The notes: a model not told the origin generated them from the sequence alone. DNA of 64,000 bases from Chitinophagaceae bacterium (GCA_019638615.1 JAHBTL010000002.1:1-64000), one strand, 5' to 3'. Shown: positions 8,022 to 17,245, counted from the first letter of the stretch. Program-made: numbers and translations.

Positions 8022-11000
8022 CTAAAGAGAGATGTTCACACCAAAGGTTATTGTCTTTTGCTGCGGGTAGTAGTAGCCCGAATTACCTGATGGCGCTTCC
8101 GGATCAGTGCCGAATTTCTTCAACCCGTCAAAAGTTAACAAATTGTTCCCGGCAACATAGATCCTTGCCTGCTTTAACTTAATCGTTTCTAACCATTGTT
8201 TGGGTAAATTATAGCCGAGGGCGATTGCTTTTAACCTTATATAGCCGGCTTTTTTGTAGTAATAATCTGACGACAACCCGTTAGTAGCCGCTCCTCCTAA
8301 CCGGGGAACCAAAGCATTAGGGTTATTATTTTCCTGTGTCCACCTCAAATCATACACGATTGCGGGCGGTAAGTTTCCATGTGTTAATACAACGTAGTTA
8401 TAGTATCCGAATGCCCCCTGGAACAATGCAGAAAAATCAAAATCTTTATATTTTATATTGCCATTGAAACCGATCATCCAATGAGGAACCGTACCTTTTC
8501 CGATCTCAACCTGATCTTTCCAGTCTAATACACCATCACCATTCGTATCTGTATACCCTATATCACCCGGGCGAAGCGATACATTTCCCTGGTTGTCCTG
8601 GTCGAATTTTAATCCGTCGATCTGTCCCTGGCTGGTAAATAATCCATTGGATAAATAACCGTAACTACGATCAGTCCACCTTCCTGATTTTTTATAGATC
8701 CTTTCCTGATCCGGATCGGCATACTCAGGCTCTTCATAATGGTCCCACTTTGCCCTTGACCAGGAGATATTCCCGCTTACATCCCATATAAAGTGTTTAC
8801 TCATTCCCGATGTGCCCAGTCTTAATTCAAACCCTCTGTCATTTAAGCTATTTATATTTTCAGGAGGAAGGTTCGCTCCAAATGTGGTGGGCAAAGTAGT
8901 AATCCTTGTGGCAGGTATCCCTGTACGCTCCCGGTAGAAAATATCTCCCTCTCCATATAATTTTCTATTCCACAAAGAAAAATCCAGCCCTGCGTTATAA
9001 ATACGAATTTTTTCCCAGGTTAAATTCGGATTAGCCAAACCGCTCGAAACAATTCCCTGTTGAACCTTATTGTCCAGTATGTATATAAGCCCATATTGAT
9101 ATCCCGTGAGGTACTGAAAATTACCTACCCCGTCATTACCTGATTCCCCATAACTTGCTCTAAGTTTTAAGTCACCTAAATCACTTATCCCCTTCATGAA
9201 ATTTTCCTGAGACAGCCTCCAGCCAAAAGAAACACTGGGAAAATAGCCCCATCTCTTATCTGAAGGGAACTTAGCAGAAGCATCAGCTCTTAGAATGGTT
9301 TCCACCAGATACTTTTCCTTATACGAATAATTAATCCTGCCCACATAACTTTTTCTTCCCATTTCAGACGCTGAACCATTATTTACCATACCGGAAGTGC
9401 TTCCTGCAAATAACTGGTCTATAGCAGGGGTAAGAAAATTAATTCTACCCACACTTATATAATCACTATTATAATCAATCGCCTCATAAAGGGCTAAGGC
9501 ATTCACACGATGGTACCGGCCAAAGGTTCGGTTGTAATTCAGTGAAAGCTGACCGGTTATCGCCCTGTTCTTACTATTAACCTGTGAAAGTGAAGCGGTT
9601 GAGCCTAATGCACCCGCTAATGTATAGGTATCGCCTACAGGATCATAGGTATAGAATTGTATGGGTCTCGTAAAATGCTTATTATTAGCATAATCCTGTA
9701 CAATATTTACGAACGCCCTGGCTGATAACCCCTCAATAGCATTAAAGGTATAATTTAAGGCAATGGATCCTCTTAAATTTTGAGATTCAGTATTATCATA
9801 TCCGGCTATCTCACTGTTAGTAATTACGTGAGCGCCCCCCGTACCTCCACCGTTGGCAAAAGAAATTTTAGTAGGATCAGGCAACGTGGCCGGGTATATG
9901 GGTAATGTGTTCCAGTAATCCTGCCATACAGTGTTTGCCCCGGCGCTTTGCGGCCGCCAGGGGAATTTACGACTTTCAAAAATGGAAGAAATATCCAATT
10001 GAAAAGACAGGTTATCCGAAATTGCCGCATCAATATTGGATTGAATGTTATACCTTTTATAATCTCCTCCATTCTTTTTCCAGATCGTTTGCTGATCCAG
10101 GAATCCTATTAAGCCATAGTATTTAATCCTGTTAGTGCCGCCTCTTACAGATAAATTATGTTGCTGCTGAGGCGCCCAATCCCTGATTAGCTCACGATAC
10201 CAGTTTGTATTGGGATACAATGGATCTGTACCATCATAATATTTTTGAATCTGCTCTTCTGTAAAAGGTACCTGGTCAGCCGGACGGCCCGATTGGAGCC
10301 ACTCTTCAGATTTCATCTCAGCATACTGACCTGCATTTGCGGGTTTTGGCATTATTGTAATGCCCTGCATTGTTGCAGAGGAATTCAACGTAATAACCGG
10401 TTTTCCTGTATTTCCCCGTTTGGTAGTAACCAGTATAACACCATTCCCTGCACGCGCTCCGTAAATGGAAGCAGAGCCATCTTTCAAAATAGTAACAGAT
10501 TCAATCTGATTGGCATCTATGTTATTGAAACTTGATTCTACTCCATCTACAATAACAAGCGCTCCGCCAAAACCCCGGATACTTAAGCTTGCTGCATCAG
10601 CCCCCGGCTGTCCGCTGGATTGCAAAGAAATTAAACCCGGCAGGCGCCCGGCTAAACTATTAGCGGTGCTCGCCACAGGAACTGCTGTTAATTGTTCACC
10701 CTTAACGGATGCAATGGATCCCGTAACGGTTTGCTTTTTTTGTGTTCCATACCCGGTAACAACTACCTCGTCAAGCCCCGCAGCAGCCACTTTCAGCACG
10801 ATCGTTCCCAACTGAGCTACGTCGGCAACCGGAATTTCCCTCGATTCATAGCCTACCATACTTATTTCAAGCACATCCTTATTGTCTGCGGCTATGGAAA
10901 AAGAACCGTCAGAAATTGTTGTCACCCCTTTATTCTGCCCTTTTACTTTTACACTCACCCCTTCCAGCGGGTTTCCCCCTTCATCTGTTATTTTTCCCCC

Positions 11001-11390
11001 GATATCGACCTGGCTTTCCAGCTCGGACCGGTTAGGCGAAATAACCACCAGGTAATTGTTGACAATTTTATACACCAGGAAATTACCCAGCACCTGTTGC
11101 ATAATTTCAGGTACGGTTGCATTTTTAACATCCACATTTACCTTACCCAGCTTTTTGATATCTTCTTTTAAGAAAAAGAACCGGTAATCGCTTGTTTCCT
11201 GTATTTTCCTGAATACCTGTGATACATTGACCTGCTCCAGCTTTATAGAAAACCTTTCCTGGCCGTAGCCATTGGCAGACACATGCAGAAAAGGAAGGAG
11301 AAGAAGCAAGATCGTTAGTTTCATAAGCAGTAAAAACTTAAAGAGGGGGCGCAAAGGAATATCCTGCAGCAGATTCCTGCATTTTTTCAT
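8022..11390 (-). CDS. susC: SusC/RagA family TonB-dependent transducer-transporter
   Basis: A 1122-aa outer membrane transporter. A long N-terminal signal region is followed by an STN (secretin/TonB N-terminal) domain (about residues 45-118), a carboxypeptidase-regulatory-like domain (about 130-205), the TonB-box region DEVVVTGYGTQKK, the plug with SLAGRLPGLISLQSSGQPG, and the beta-barrel ending in a terminal aromatic-rich strand (TITFGVNISL). The STN domain is the part that talks to FecR-type anti-sigma factors. This fits with the sigma and fecR genes directly upstream, so SusC probably both imports the glycan and triggers expression of its own locus. Confidence 0.94.
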   Translation of the reverse strand: MKKCRNLLQDIPLRPLFKFLLLMKLTILLLLLPFLHVSANGYGQERFSIKLEQVNVSQVFRKIQETSDYRFFFLKEDIKKLGKVNVDVKNATVPEIMQQVLGNFLVYKIVNNYLVVISPNRSELESQVDIGGKITDEGGNPLEGVSVKVKGQNKGVTTISDGSFSIAADNKDVLEISMVGYESREIPVADVAQLGTIVLKVAAAGLDEVVVTGYGTQKKQTVTGSIASVKGEQLTAVPVASTANSLAGRLPGLISLQSSGQPGADAASLSIRGFGGALVIVDGVESSFNNIDANQIESVTILKDGSASIYGARAGNGVILVTTKRGNTGKPVITLNSSATMQGITIMPKPANAGQYAEMKSEEWLQSGRPADQVPFTEEQIQKYYDGTDPLYPNTNWYRELIRDWAPQQQHNLSVRGGTNRIKYYGLIGFLDQQTIWKKNGGDYKRYNIQSNIDAAISDNLSFQLDISSIFESRKFPWRPQSAGANTVWQDYWNTLPIYPATLPDPTKISFANGGGTGGAHVITNSEIAGYDNTESQNLRGSIALNYTFNAIEGLSARAFVNIVQDYANNKHFTRPIQFYTYDPVGDTYTLAGALGSTASLSQVNSKNRAITGQLSLNYNRTFGRYHRVNALALYEAIDYNSDYISVGRINFLTPAIDQLFAGSTSGMVNNGSASEMGRKSYVGRINYSYKEKYLVETILRADASAKFPSDKRWGYFPSVSFGWRLSQENFMKGISDLGDLKLRASYGESGNDGVGNFQYLTGYQYGLIYILDNKVQQGIVSSGLANPNLTWEKIRIYNAGLDFSLWNRKLYGEGDIFYRERTGIPATRITTLPTTFGANLPPENINSLNDRGFELRLGTSGMSKHFIWDVSGNISWSRAKWDHYEEPEYADPDQERIYKKSGRWTDRSYGYLSNGLFTSQGQIDGLKFDQDNQGNVSLRPGDIGYTDTNGDGVLDWKDQVEIGKGTVPHWMIGFNGNIKYKDFDFSALFQGAFGYYNYVVLTHGNLPPAIVYDLRWTQENNNPNALVPRLGGAATNGLSSDYYYKKAGYIRLKAIALGYNLPKQWLETIKLKQARIYVAGNNLLTFDGLKKFGTDPEAPSGNSGYYYPQQKTITFGVNISL

Positions 11391-11469
11391 ACTTTTGATT
11401 TGAAAAGTTAAAAAGATGAATAAGCCCGCCAGACAGTTGTGCTTATTCTATTACCTGAATTTAGCTTTG

Positions 11470-11501
11470 AAGAGGAAGAGAGCCATTCTTCCTCTTTTTT
11501 T
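11470..11501 (+). terminator. Intrinsic terminator-like hairpin, plus strand, between fecR and susC
   Basis: A perfect 10-bp stem (AAGAGGAAGA at 11470-11479, TCTTCCTCTT at 11487-11496) with a 7-nt loop runs into seven T on the plus strand. All genes around it are on the minus strand, where no T-tract follows, so its polarity would stop antisense transcription. It could also act as an mRNA hairpin in the susC leader. Confidence 0.6.
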
Positions 11502-11580
11502 AAGGCAGCTATCCCGGAGGACCATGAGATGTCATATGCATTGTTTTGGTTTACAATTTGAGTAATACCCTGCCGCTTCC

Positions 11581-12666
11581 TTACCGGATATAAATTTCCT
11601 TATCTGTTATCTCGTATTTGAAATTTACCATTATCTGTAATATCTGCAGGGCGTGCTGAATGTCCACATTATCAAAGTCTCCATTCATCAGGATGCTTTT
11701 CATCTTTTCATTTTTAAAATGAATGCGCACATTATACCATCTTTCCATTTTAAGCGCTACTGTTTCAAAGGGCTCATCGGTAAAGATCACTTTTTCCTTA
11801 ACCCAGGCAATTTCCTCGGGCATACTCATTTTATCAATATCGTGCTGGAATGTTTTTACCTCGTAATTAATTCCCGGGCCGGCTCCCACAGCAACAGCAG
11901 TTTCCCGGGTCGCACCATTATTTTTCAGGGATATTTTTTCGCTTGGCAGCAGGATGACTTTTTTTTCTGAACCTTCCTTTAAACTTACCTCCACTTTGCC
12001 TTCTACTACCGTTGTTTCGATATCTTCTTTTGTATCGTAGGCTTTTACGTTAAAAACGGTCCCCAGTACTTTCACTATCATGCGATCGGTATTTACCAGG
12101 AAAGGATGGGCGGCATCTTTGGTTACTTCAAAAAAAGCCTCTCCTTTTAGCCATACGTTCCTGTTACCGCTGCCAAAATCCCTGCCATACGCCAACCGGC
12201 TGCCACTGTTCAGGTAAACGCTGGTACTGTCAGGCAGAACGATCTTTCTTCTCTCCCCATACGGTACACTTACAACAGAGTCCAGGATATTGGATACCCC
12301 GGCTATTATCTGTGTTGCTTTTGTTTTTGGATAAAAAAAATAGACGCTTATTGCTATAATTATCACCGCAGCCGCCATAGAAACAAAGCGTTTCATAAGC
12401 AGTATATTTTTTCTTTTTTTAACCGGTATTACTTCTGCATGGTCTTCTGAAGAAGCGGTCATACGTGAGGAAAGACTGCTCCATTTTTCGTTGAGCATTG
12501 AATCATCCGCCTTTTGCCTTTTTAACCAAATTTCGTGTAACAGTTCCAGCGAGTGAGGTTCAATATCCTTTTGTTCCAACAAGTGCGCTAACTCAATGAG
12601 CTCCTCTTCCGTTGCTTCATTGTTTAATTTTTTCCCTAATAACACAAATGTCCTTGCATCCTGCAT
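11581..12666 (-). CDS. FecR family anti-sigma factor (DUF4974), partner of the PUL sigma factor
   Basis: A 361-aa protein. A cytosolic N-terminal part (about 1-90) that binds sigma is followed by a single membrane segment (VSMAAAVIIIAISVYFFY), the periplasmic FecR domain (VPYGERRKIVLPDSTSVYLN, LKGEAFFEVTKD, VKVLGTVFNVKAY), and a C-terminal DUF4974 domain that resembles the SusC STN domain (VALKMERWYNVRIHF). It sits between the ECF sigma gene (79 bp upstream) and susC (190 bp downstream). The expected role is to hold sigma inactive until SusC reports substrate. Confidence 0.92.
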   Translation of the reverse strand: MQDARTFVLLGKKLNNEATEEELIELAHLLEQKDIEPHSLELLHEIWLKRQKADDSMLNEKWSSLSSRMTASSEDHAEVIPVKKRKNILLMKRFVSMAAAVIIIAISVYFFYPKTKATQIIAGVSNILDSVVSVPYGERRKIVLPDSTSVYLNSGSRLAYGRDFGSGNRNVWLKGEAFFEVTKDAAHPFLVNTDRMIVKVLGTVFNVKAYDTKEDIETTVVEGKVEVSLKEGSEKKVILLPSEKISLKNNGATRETAVAVGAGPGINYEVKTFQHDIDKMSMPEEIAWVKEKVIFTDEPFETVALKMERWYNVRIHFKNEKMKSILMNGDFDNVDIQHALQILQIMVNFKYEITDKEIYIR

Positions 12667-12745
12667 GAGTAAGTATGATTATATTACTCACGAAGACACA
12701 TAAAAGCAAACAATCCCCTAGTGTGGGCAAAATATTTTTGGGTAT

Positions 12746-13351
12746 TTATTTGAGTGGCCTGGAAGCCGGGGAAGCAGTCACCAGATCTGAGGGCGCCTTA
12801 AAGTCAACCTTCAGCGCCAAAGCAATCTTCTTTATGGCGAGAGCAATATGATTTTCAACCGTACGCGACGAGATGTTCAGCACCTCCGCAACTTCTTTAT
12901 ACTTCAACCCGTCTTCTTTTACCAGCTTATATACAATTCTGCATTTCGGAGGCAGCTCATAAATGGCTTTATTAACGGTATGCAACATTTCAGATGCCAC
13001 CATAAGATCTTCAGGACTGGGGGCAAGTTCGCTACAAACTATGTCAAAGTTGTTTAATTCAACAGGCGCTTCCTTATTAGCTTTCCGGTTAATATAATTC
13101 AAAGAGTGGTTCCTTACGGCAACATACAGATATACCCGGAGGTTATCAATGTTGCCCAACTCCTTCCTGTTATTCCACAGTTTAACAAATACATCCTCCA
13201 CTATTTCCTCCGCTACTTCTTTTACTTTTACCATAGAGGTAGAAAACTGAAATAATCCTGTATAAAACGACCTGAATATTTGCCGGAAAGCCAACTCATC
13301 ATCCTCTAGGGATACCTTCTTTTGAAGGGTGAAGATTTGCTCAGAAATCAT
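12746..13351 (-). CDS. ECF RNA polymerase sigma factor (FecI-like) of the PUL
   Basis: A 201-aa sigma-70 family protein of ECF size. Region 2 is seen as FRQIFRSFYTGLFQF...EEIVEDVFVKLWNNRKEL, and region 4 as LPPKCRIVYKLVKEDGLKYKEVAEVLNISSRTVENHIALAIKKI, with a clear helix-turn-helix. The C-terminus has an extra tail after the final helix. It is first in the order sigma-fecR-susC-susD and faces away from the AraC gene at 13563. It is expected to direct RNA polymerase to the susC promoter. Confidence 0.92.
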   Translation of the reverse strand: MISEQIFTLQKKVSLEDDELAFRQIFRSFYTGLFQFSTSMVKVKEVAEEIVEDVFVKLWNNRKELGNIDNLRVYLYVAVRNHSLNYINRKANKEAPVELNNFDIVCSELAPSPEDLMVASEMLHTVNKAIYELPPKCRIVYKLVKEDGLKYKEVAEVLNISSRTVENHIALAIKKIALALKVDFKAPSDLVTASPASRPLK

Positions 13352-13474
13352 TGCAAGCAGTTTTAGTGTACACCGCTATGAAGTTATTGCTATTTTTTTA
13401 AACGACGTAACAAAATTAACCATGCTTCATTTGTTTTTATCAAACGAACAGATTTTAATATATTCATGAAAGAT

Positions 13475-13482
13475 TAAATTTG
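13475..13482 (+). promoter_or_regulatory. Candidate Bacteroidota -7 element before the AraC gene
   Basis: TAAATTTG matches the TAnnTTTG element of the primary Bacteroidota sigma factor, 80 bp before the AraC start. No good TTTG lies at the expected -33 position, so support is moderate. The intergenic region is shared with the divergent sigma gene. Confidence 0.4.
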
Positions 13483-13562
13483 ACGTATGCTTCCTGATGA
13501 ATAAGTAAATGTTCCAATAAAACAGCATACTCTGGCCCCTCATTTAGTAAATGACTTAATCT

Positions 13563-14540
13563 ATGGCAAACACATCTAAACTATCGGCGGAAAACGGAGA
13601 ACCGTTTGTATTCGTGAACAATCTGCCAGATAACTACAATGGCCCCATGCTGGCGGGAGCAGTTTGTTATTCAGCCCGGTCAAGCCATTCGGAACTGGTA
13701 CTTCAGGAACTGCAGGGCGATGAATATGGCATAAGACTTCTTGCCGGAAAATTCCTGAAAAAACTGTATGCAAAAGGATGGATACACACAGAAGGTTTAT
13801 ACAGTTGTCTTATGCTTAAGAACAATATGCGGAAAAAGATGGTAAGCCTGGGAGAAACTCATTTAAGGGAAGGGCAATATTGTTGTTTTTACACTCAGCC
13901 ATCTGATTGCTGTTCATTTTTTGAAGAAGGGAAGGAATTCCGCATGTTCGATTTGTTTTACTCTCCTCTTTTACTGGAAGAGCTGGTTCCTGTTTTCCCG
14001 AAATTAAAATCAGTTGTTGGCGCCGATCCGGGCACCCTGATCACCCTAAAACCATTTTGGCTACCCCTTACCATCAGGGATATAACCAATCAAATTTTAC
14101 GATGCCCATACGATGAAACAACCAGACAGTTCTACTTTGATATAAAAGTCAAGGAATTATTGTACTGCATGCTTGAAAATGTTTTTAAACAGGATGCTGA
14201 TAAATTATCCTTTACGCCCTGGGAAATAGACTGCATTCACGAAGCCCGGAAAATATTAAAGGAACATATATCCAGTAAACCACCTTCTATCAGGAAACTG
14301 GCGAAGCTGGTAGCGCTGAATGAATATAAGCTCAAAAAAGGGTTTCACCAGTACTTTCATACAAGTATCGGGCAATGGATGCAGGAAGAAAAACTTCAAT
14401 ACAGCCGTGAGCTCTTATTGAATACCAATAAGCCCATCAAAGAAATAAGCCACCTTGTGGGTTATCCGCTTACAACAAATTTCATAACAGCTTTCAGGAA
14501 GCATTTTGGTGTTACTCCGGGAGATTTAAGACGAAAATAA
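13563..14540 (+). CDS. AraC family transcriptional regulator next to the PUL
   Basis: A 325-aa protein. The C-terminal ~100 residues are an AraC double helix-turn-helix (LAKLVALNEYKLKKGFHQYF, then IKEISHLVGYPLTTNFITAFRKHFGVTPGDLR). The N-terminal 220 residues are a ligand or partner domain I do not recognise. It has two Cys-rich spots (YSCLMLKN; YCCFYTQPSDCCSFF), which might bind metal or sense redox (inference). It is divergent from the PUL sigma gene, so a second regulatory input into the locus is plausible but not shown. Confidence 0.85.
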   Translation: MANTSKLSAENGEPFVFVNNLPDNYNGPMLAGAVCYSARSSHSELVLQELQGDEYGIRLLAGKFLKKLYAKGWIHTEGLYSCLMLKNNMRKKMVSLGETHLREGQYCCFYTQPSDCCSFFEEGKEFRMFDLFYSPLLLEELVPVFPKLKSVVGADPGTLITLKPFWLPLTIRDITNQILRCPYDETTRQFYFDIKVKELLYCMLENVFKQDADKLSFTPWEIDCIHEARKILKEHISSKPPSIRKLAKLVALNEYKLKKGFHQYFHTSIGQWMQEEKLQYSRELLLNTNKPIKEISHLVGYPLTTNFITAFRKHFGVTPGDLRRK

Positions 14541-14723
14541 TACCGATTGCAAAACTTTTGGCCCGCTTTGCAAATCAAATTATACTGACGGCGAAAAAAT
14601 TATTCCCGAATTTTGTTGTGTAAAACAAACGCTCATGACAAAACCTTCAGGGCAAATAAACGACAGGACAAGCCGGATACCTGCATAAAACAGCAGGCAT
14701 ATTACATTTCAAACTAAAACACC

Positions 14724-14863
14724 ATGAAAAAATTTCGTTTTGCTTTATTGGTACCGGAAGTGGCAAACTCACTGCCCGGGGACCAATACGATCTTCTGCA
14801 CTGATGTTTGGACAGGTAAAGTTGCAAACAATCACCGGGCAGGAACCTATGAAGGACAGATGA
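14724..14863 (+). pseudogene. Short decayed remnant resembling the N-terminus of a Gfo/Idh/MocA oxidoreductase
   Basis: The frame opening at 14724 reads MKKFRFALLVPEVANSL and stops at 14802-14804 after 26 codons. The next frame over the same bases gives IGTGSG at the place where a Rossmann GxGxx motif would follow MKKFRFAL. Together they resemble an oxidoreductase start (MKKFRFAL-IGTGS-VANSL) broken by small indels, followed by a terminator. The reconstruction is inference and the match is short. The rest of 14541-14980 holds no credible gene. Confidence 0.3.
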
Positions 14864-14898
14864 AAAGCCAAGCACACAGTAAAATTGGCAAACTTAAA

Positions 14899-14935
14899 AG
14901 AGGCCGGCTTCATAAGTGAAGCAGCCTCTTTTTTG
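14899..14935 (+). terminator. Intrinsic terminator
   Basis: AGAGGC...GCTTCA pairs with TGAAGC...GCCTCT around a TAAG loop with a small internal bulge, followed by six T. It faces plus-strand transcripts coming from the AraC gene or the decayed remnant at 14724. Confidence 0.75.
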
Positions 14936-14979
14936 TAGCACATGAGAAAAACATTGGAGCCAGCCTTTGATTTTAACCG

Positions 14980-16179
14980 TTACGGATATACATAGATGAT
15001 ATTATTTTCTATTTTGAATTGTACGTGCCCGTTTAACTGTAGCAGGTGAAGCAATTTTTCTAACGGCTCACTTCTTTTTATAGTGGCATTAAACTCCTGT
15101 TTGATTTCTGCCTGATAAATAATTTTTGCATTGTACCACCTGGCCACCTGGCTCATTATTTGCTTAATGGGCGCATCGTGAAAAACAAATAAGCCATCTT
15201 TCCAGCCGGTGGCCGCTTCTATATCCACGTTCCCGGTTGAAGTGAGTGTATTGTTCCTGATGGCTGCCTGCATTCCGGGAGCTAATAAGGCTTTATCCTT
15301 ATCGTGCTGCATAAGCACTTTGCCTTCTGCAAGCGTTACTGTCTTCTCTTTTTCTCCGGGATAAGCCTGTACATTGAAATGAGTTCCCAATACTGTAATG
15401 GTATCACTGTCAGCCAGTATAACTTTAAAAGGAGATCCTGCGTTGTAGGCAACTTCAAAATAGGCTTCGCCCGACAGCTCTACCTTGCGTTCATTGCCCG
15501 TAAAGACCGCCGGGTATCGCAATATACTTTCAGCATTCAGCCATACTTTTGTATTATCATACAGTGTTACCTGGTACTGGCCACCCACGGGGGTGGTAAG
15601 TATATGCATGAGTTCAGCATCGTTGGCATTGCTCCCCTGCCCGTACACCAGGCTTTGATCATCCCTTTTTGATATATTGAGCGCTCCGACACTGGGCAGC
15701 CCCCCTTTTTTTGCACCTGCAAGATCAATAACGGAACCATTGGGTAAAGTAAGCGTAGCCCTGTTGCCCCCCGGCTGCAGCACATCATTTTTCACTACCT
15801 GCACCTGGCTGCTTTGGGAGGAAGCTGTACCGGCATAACGCCACACTGCAAACACTCCCAGAAAAACAATGGCCACGGCTGCAGCAGATATCCATCCCAG
15901 CCTGCTTTTCCTTCTTTTGGGTTTTTCAAACCGGCCGCTTTGTTGCAATTCCTGAAAAATCCGCTCCGACGGCGTTTTTTTCATCATCTGCAGGTTAGCT
16001 TCAATATTTTGCTCGTCGGTCAAATCCTCAAACAGCTTCATGCTCCTATCGCTCGCATTTACCCAATCATCCAGCTCTTCATGCTCCGCTTTGGTGAGCG
16101 TGTTGCGGATATACCCGGCGATAAGGTAAGCCACTCGATTGGCTTCCTCATCCGTATAGCTGTGTGGATTGTTATTCAT
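14980..16179 (-). CDS. FecR family anti-sigma factor (DUF4974), second copy, without a SusCD partner
   Basis: A 399-aa protein. The N-terminal cytosolic part ends in a Lys/Arg-rich stretch (KPKRRKSRLG) before one membrane segment (WISAAAVAIVFLGVFAVW). The periplasmic FecR core (VTLYDNTKVWLNAESILRYP, LSGEAYFEVAYN, ITVLGTHFNVQAYPGE) and a C-terminal DUF4974 domain (IMSQVARWYNAKIIY) follow. It is downstream of a second ECF sigma gene. In the usual arrangement a susC gene would follow; here the next stretch holds only a remnant and a convergent gene, so its outer membrane partner must be elsewhere or lost. Confidence 0.9.
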   Translation of the reverse strand: MNNNPHSYTDEEANRVAYLIAGYIRNTLTKAEHEELDDWVNASDRSMKLFEDLTDEQNIEANLQMMKKTPSERIFQELQQSGRFEKPKRRKSRLGWISAAAVAIVFLGVFAVWRYAGTASSQSSQVQVVKNDVLQPGGNRATLTLPNGSVIDLAGAKKGGLPSVGALNISKRDDQSLVYGQGSNANDAELMHILTTPVGGQYQVTLYDNTKVWLNAESILRYPAVFTGNERKVELSGEAYFEVAYNAGSPFKVILADSDTITVLGTHFNVQAYPGEKEKTVTLAEGKVLMQHDKDKALLAPGMQAAIRNNTLTSTGNVDIEAATGWKDGLFVFHDAPIKQIMSQVARWYNAKIIYQAEIKQEFNATIKRSEPLEKLLHLLQLNGHVQFKIENNIIYVYP

Positions 16180-16233
16180 AACTTTAAATTAGCACATGCT
16201 TCTTATAAGAAAGTATTTAAGTGGAGAAAAGCC

Positions 16234-16818
16234 CTACAAAGTTGATAAGAAAATTTTTTCCAGCGCATATAAAACTCCAAAAACAGCCTGGCCCAGGATT
16301 TTTTGAAGGGCTTTGATCCCTCTCATTTTTTGGGTTTGAACGGTGCGGGGATGAAGATTCAGCTCCCTTGCTATTTCACCGGTAGTTTTCCCTTCGAAGT
16401 AATACATGGTAATTACCCTTTTATTGCCCGGGGATAATTTTTGCAATGCGGAATAAAGCAGGCGATAGGTTTCCGCCCGTACCAAAAAGCTAAATGGAGT
16501 ATCATTATCGGCAGTATCCGTTATGGACGTATCAATGCAGCTCAGTCTTTTGGCAGTTTTATAACTATCTCTCCGCACAACGGTATACAAATATGCCCTA
16601 ATGCCTTCATCACTGTTAAGCTTGTAATGTTTTTGCCAGGTTTTCACAAATGCTTCTGAAGCTATTTCCCGGGCAAGTTGAAAATCCTTTACCCATTGAT
16701 TGGCATAGAGTGAGAGAGCGGGGTGCAGTTCCCGGAAATAATGAGCAAGCGCCTGCTCATCGCCCTGGCTAAACGCAATGGCATAATTCTCTTCGTGATA
16801 TGTTTGCTCCTTTGGCAT
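16234..16818 (-). CDS. ECF RNA polymerase sigma factor, second copy
   Basis: A 194-aa ECF sigma factor. Region 2 contains LAREIASEAFVKTWQKHYKL and region 4 contains LSPGNKRVITMYYFEGKTTGEIARELNLHPRTVQTQKMRGIKAL. A hydrophobic C-terminal tail (AVFGVLYALEKIF) follows, common in this FecI-like group. The spacing to fecR is 54 bp. It is expected to be controlled by the adjacent anti-sigma factor; its target is not visible here. Confidence 0.9.
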   Translation of the reverse strand: MPKEQTYHEENYAIAFSQGDEQALAHYFRELHPALSLYANQWVKDFQLAREIASEAFVKTWQKHYKLNSDEGIRAYLYTVVRRDSYKTAKRLSCIDTSITDTADNDTPFSFLVRAETYRLLYSALQKLSPGNKRVITMYYFEGKTTGEIARELNLHPRTVQTQKMRGIKALQKILGQAVFGVLYALEKIFLSTL

Positions 16819-16926
16819 CTATTTGAAGGCTTCGCAAAAAATTTAAATCTCCTACTAAAGATATGCAAAAAGTTACATTATGTAAATATAAAAATACTAA
16901 TAGTAAATTATCACATACCCAACAAA

Positions 16927-16939
16927 GTATTGGCAATAC
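16927..16939. promoter_or_regulatory. Palindromic candidate operator before the HTH gene
   Basis: GTATTG-G-CAATAC is a perfect 6-bp inverted repeat with a 1-bp centre, ending 21 bp before the start codon of the small HTH protein. Position and symmetry fit a dimeric repressor site, possibly autoregulatory. This is inference from sequence only. Confidence 0.4.
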
Positions 16940-16960
16940 CTTTTCGCTGTAAAGTGAATT

Positions 16961-17245
16961 ATGGCAAAACAAAGCAGTAATCAACTTTTAGCGGTTGGGG
17001 CAATGTTCTTAAGCGGGTCTGTTCAGAAAATGAAAGATATCCAGGAGTTATCGCCAACTGCAATAGCCAAAGGCCTGGGTTTGAACCATAGCCGGTATAT
17101 TGAAAAACTATATAAACCAGAAGGATTTACGATTAAACACATAATCAGGCTGGCAAATCTAATAGATGTGGATCCGCACATTGTCCTCAACGTCATTACA
17201 AAACAGTTATCTCCATCTATAAAAATTACAGGAAGGTTTTCCTGA
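16961..17245 (+). CDS. Small helix-turn-helix DNA-binding protein (XRE-like)
   Basis: A 94-aa protein. Residues 25-75 look like a Cro/C1-type fold: a first helix in MKDIQELSPTAIAKGLGLNHSRYIEKLY and then KPEGFTIKHIIRLANLIDVDPHIVLNVI, where 'IIRLANLIDVDP' is typical of XRE domains. There is no clear antitoxin or phage partner beside it. A palindrome lies just upstream. It is divergent from the second sigma gene (142 bp between them). A regulatory role is likely; the target is unknown. Confidence 0.6.
   Translation: MAKQSSNQLLAVGAMFLSGSVQKMKDIQELSPTAIAKGLGLNHSRYIEKLYKPEGFTIKHIIRLANLIDVDPHIVLNVITKQLSPSIKITGRFS

Noticed and set aside
14647-14943. A 98-codon minus-strand frame after fecR copy 2
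   Set aside because: Cys/Pro-rich without fold-like patterns, and it runs through the terminator at 14899-14935.
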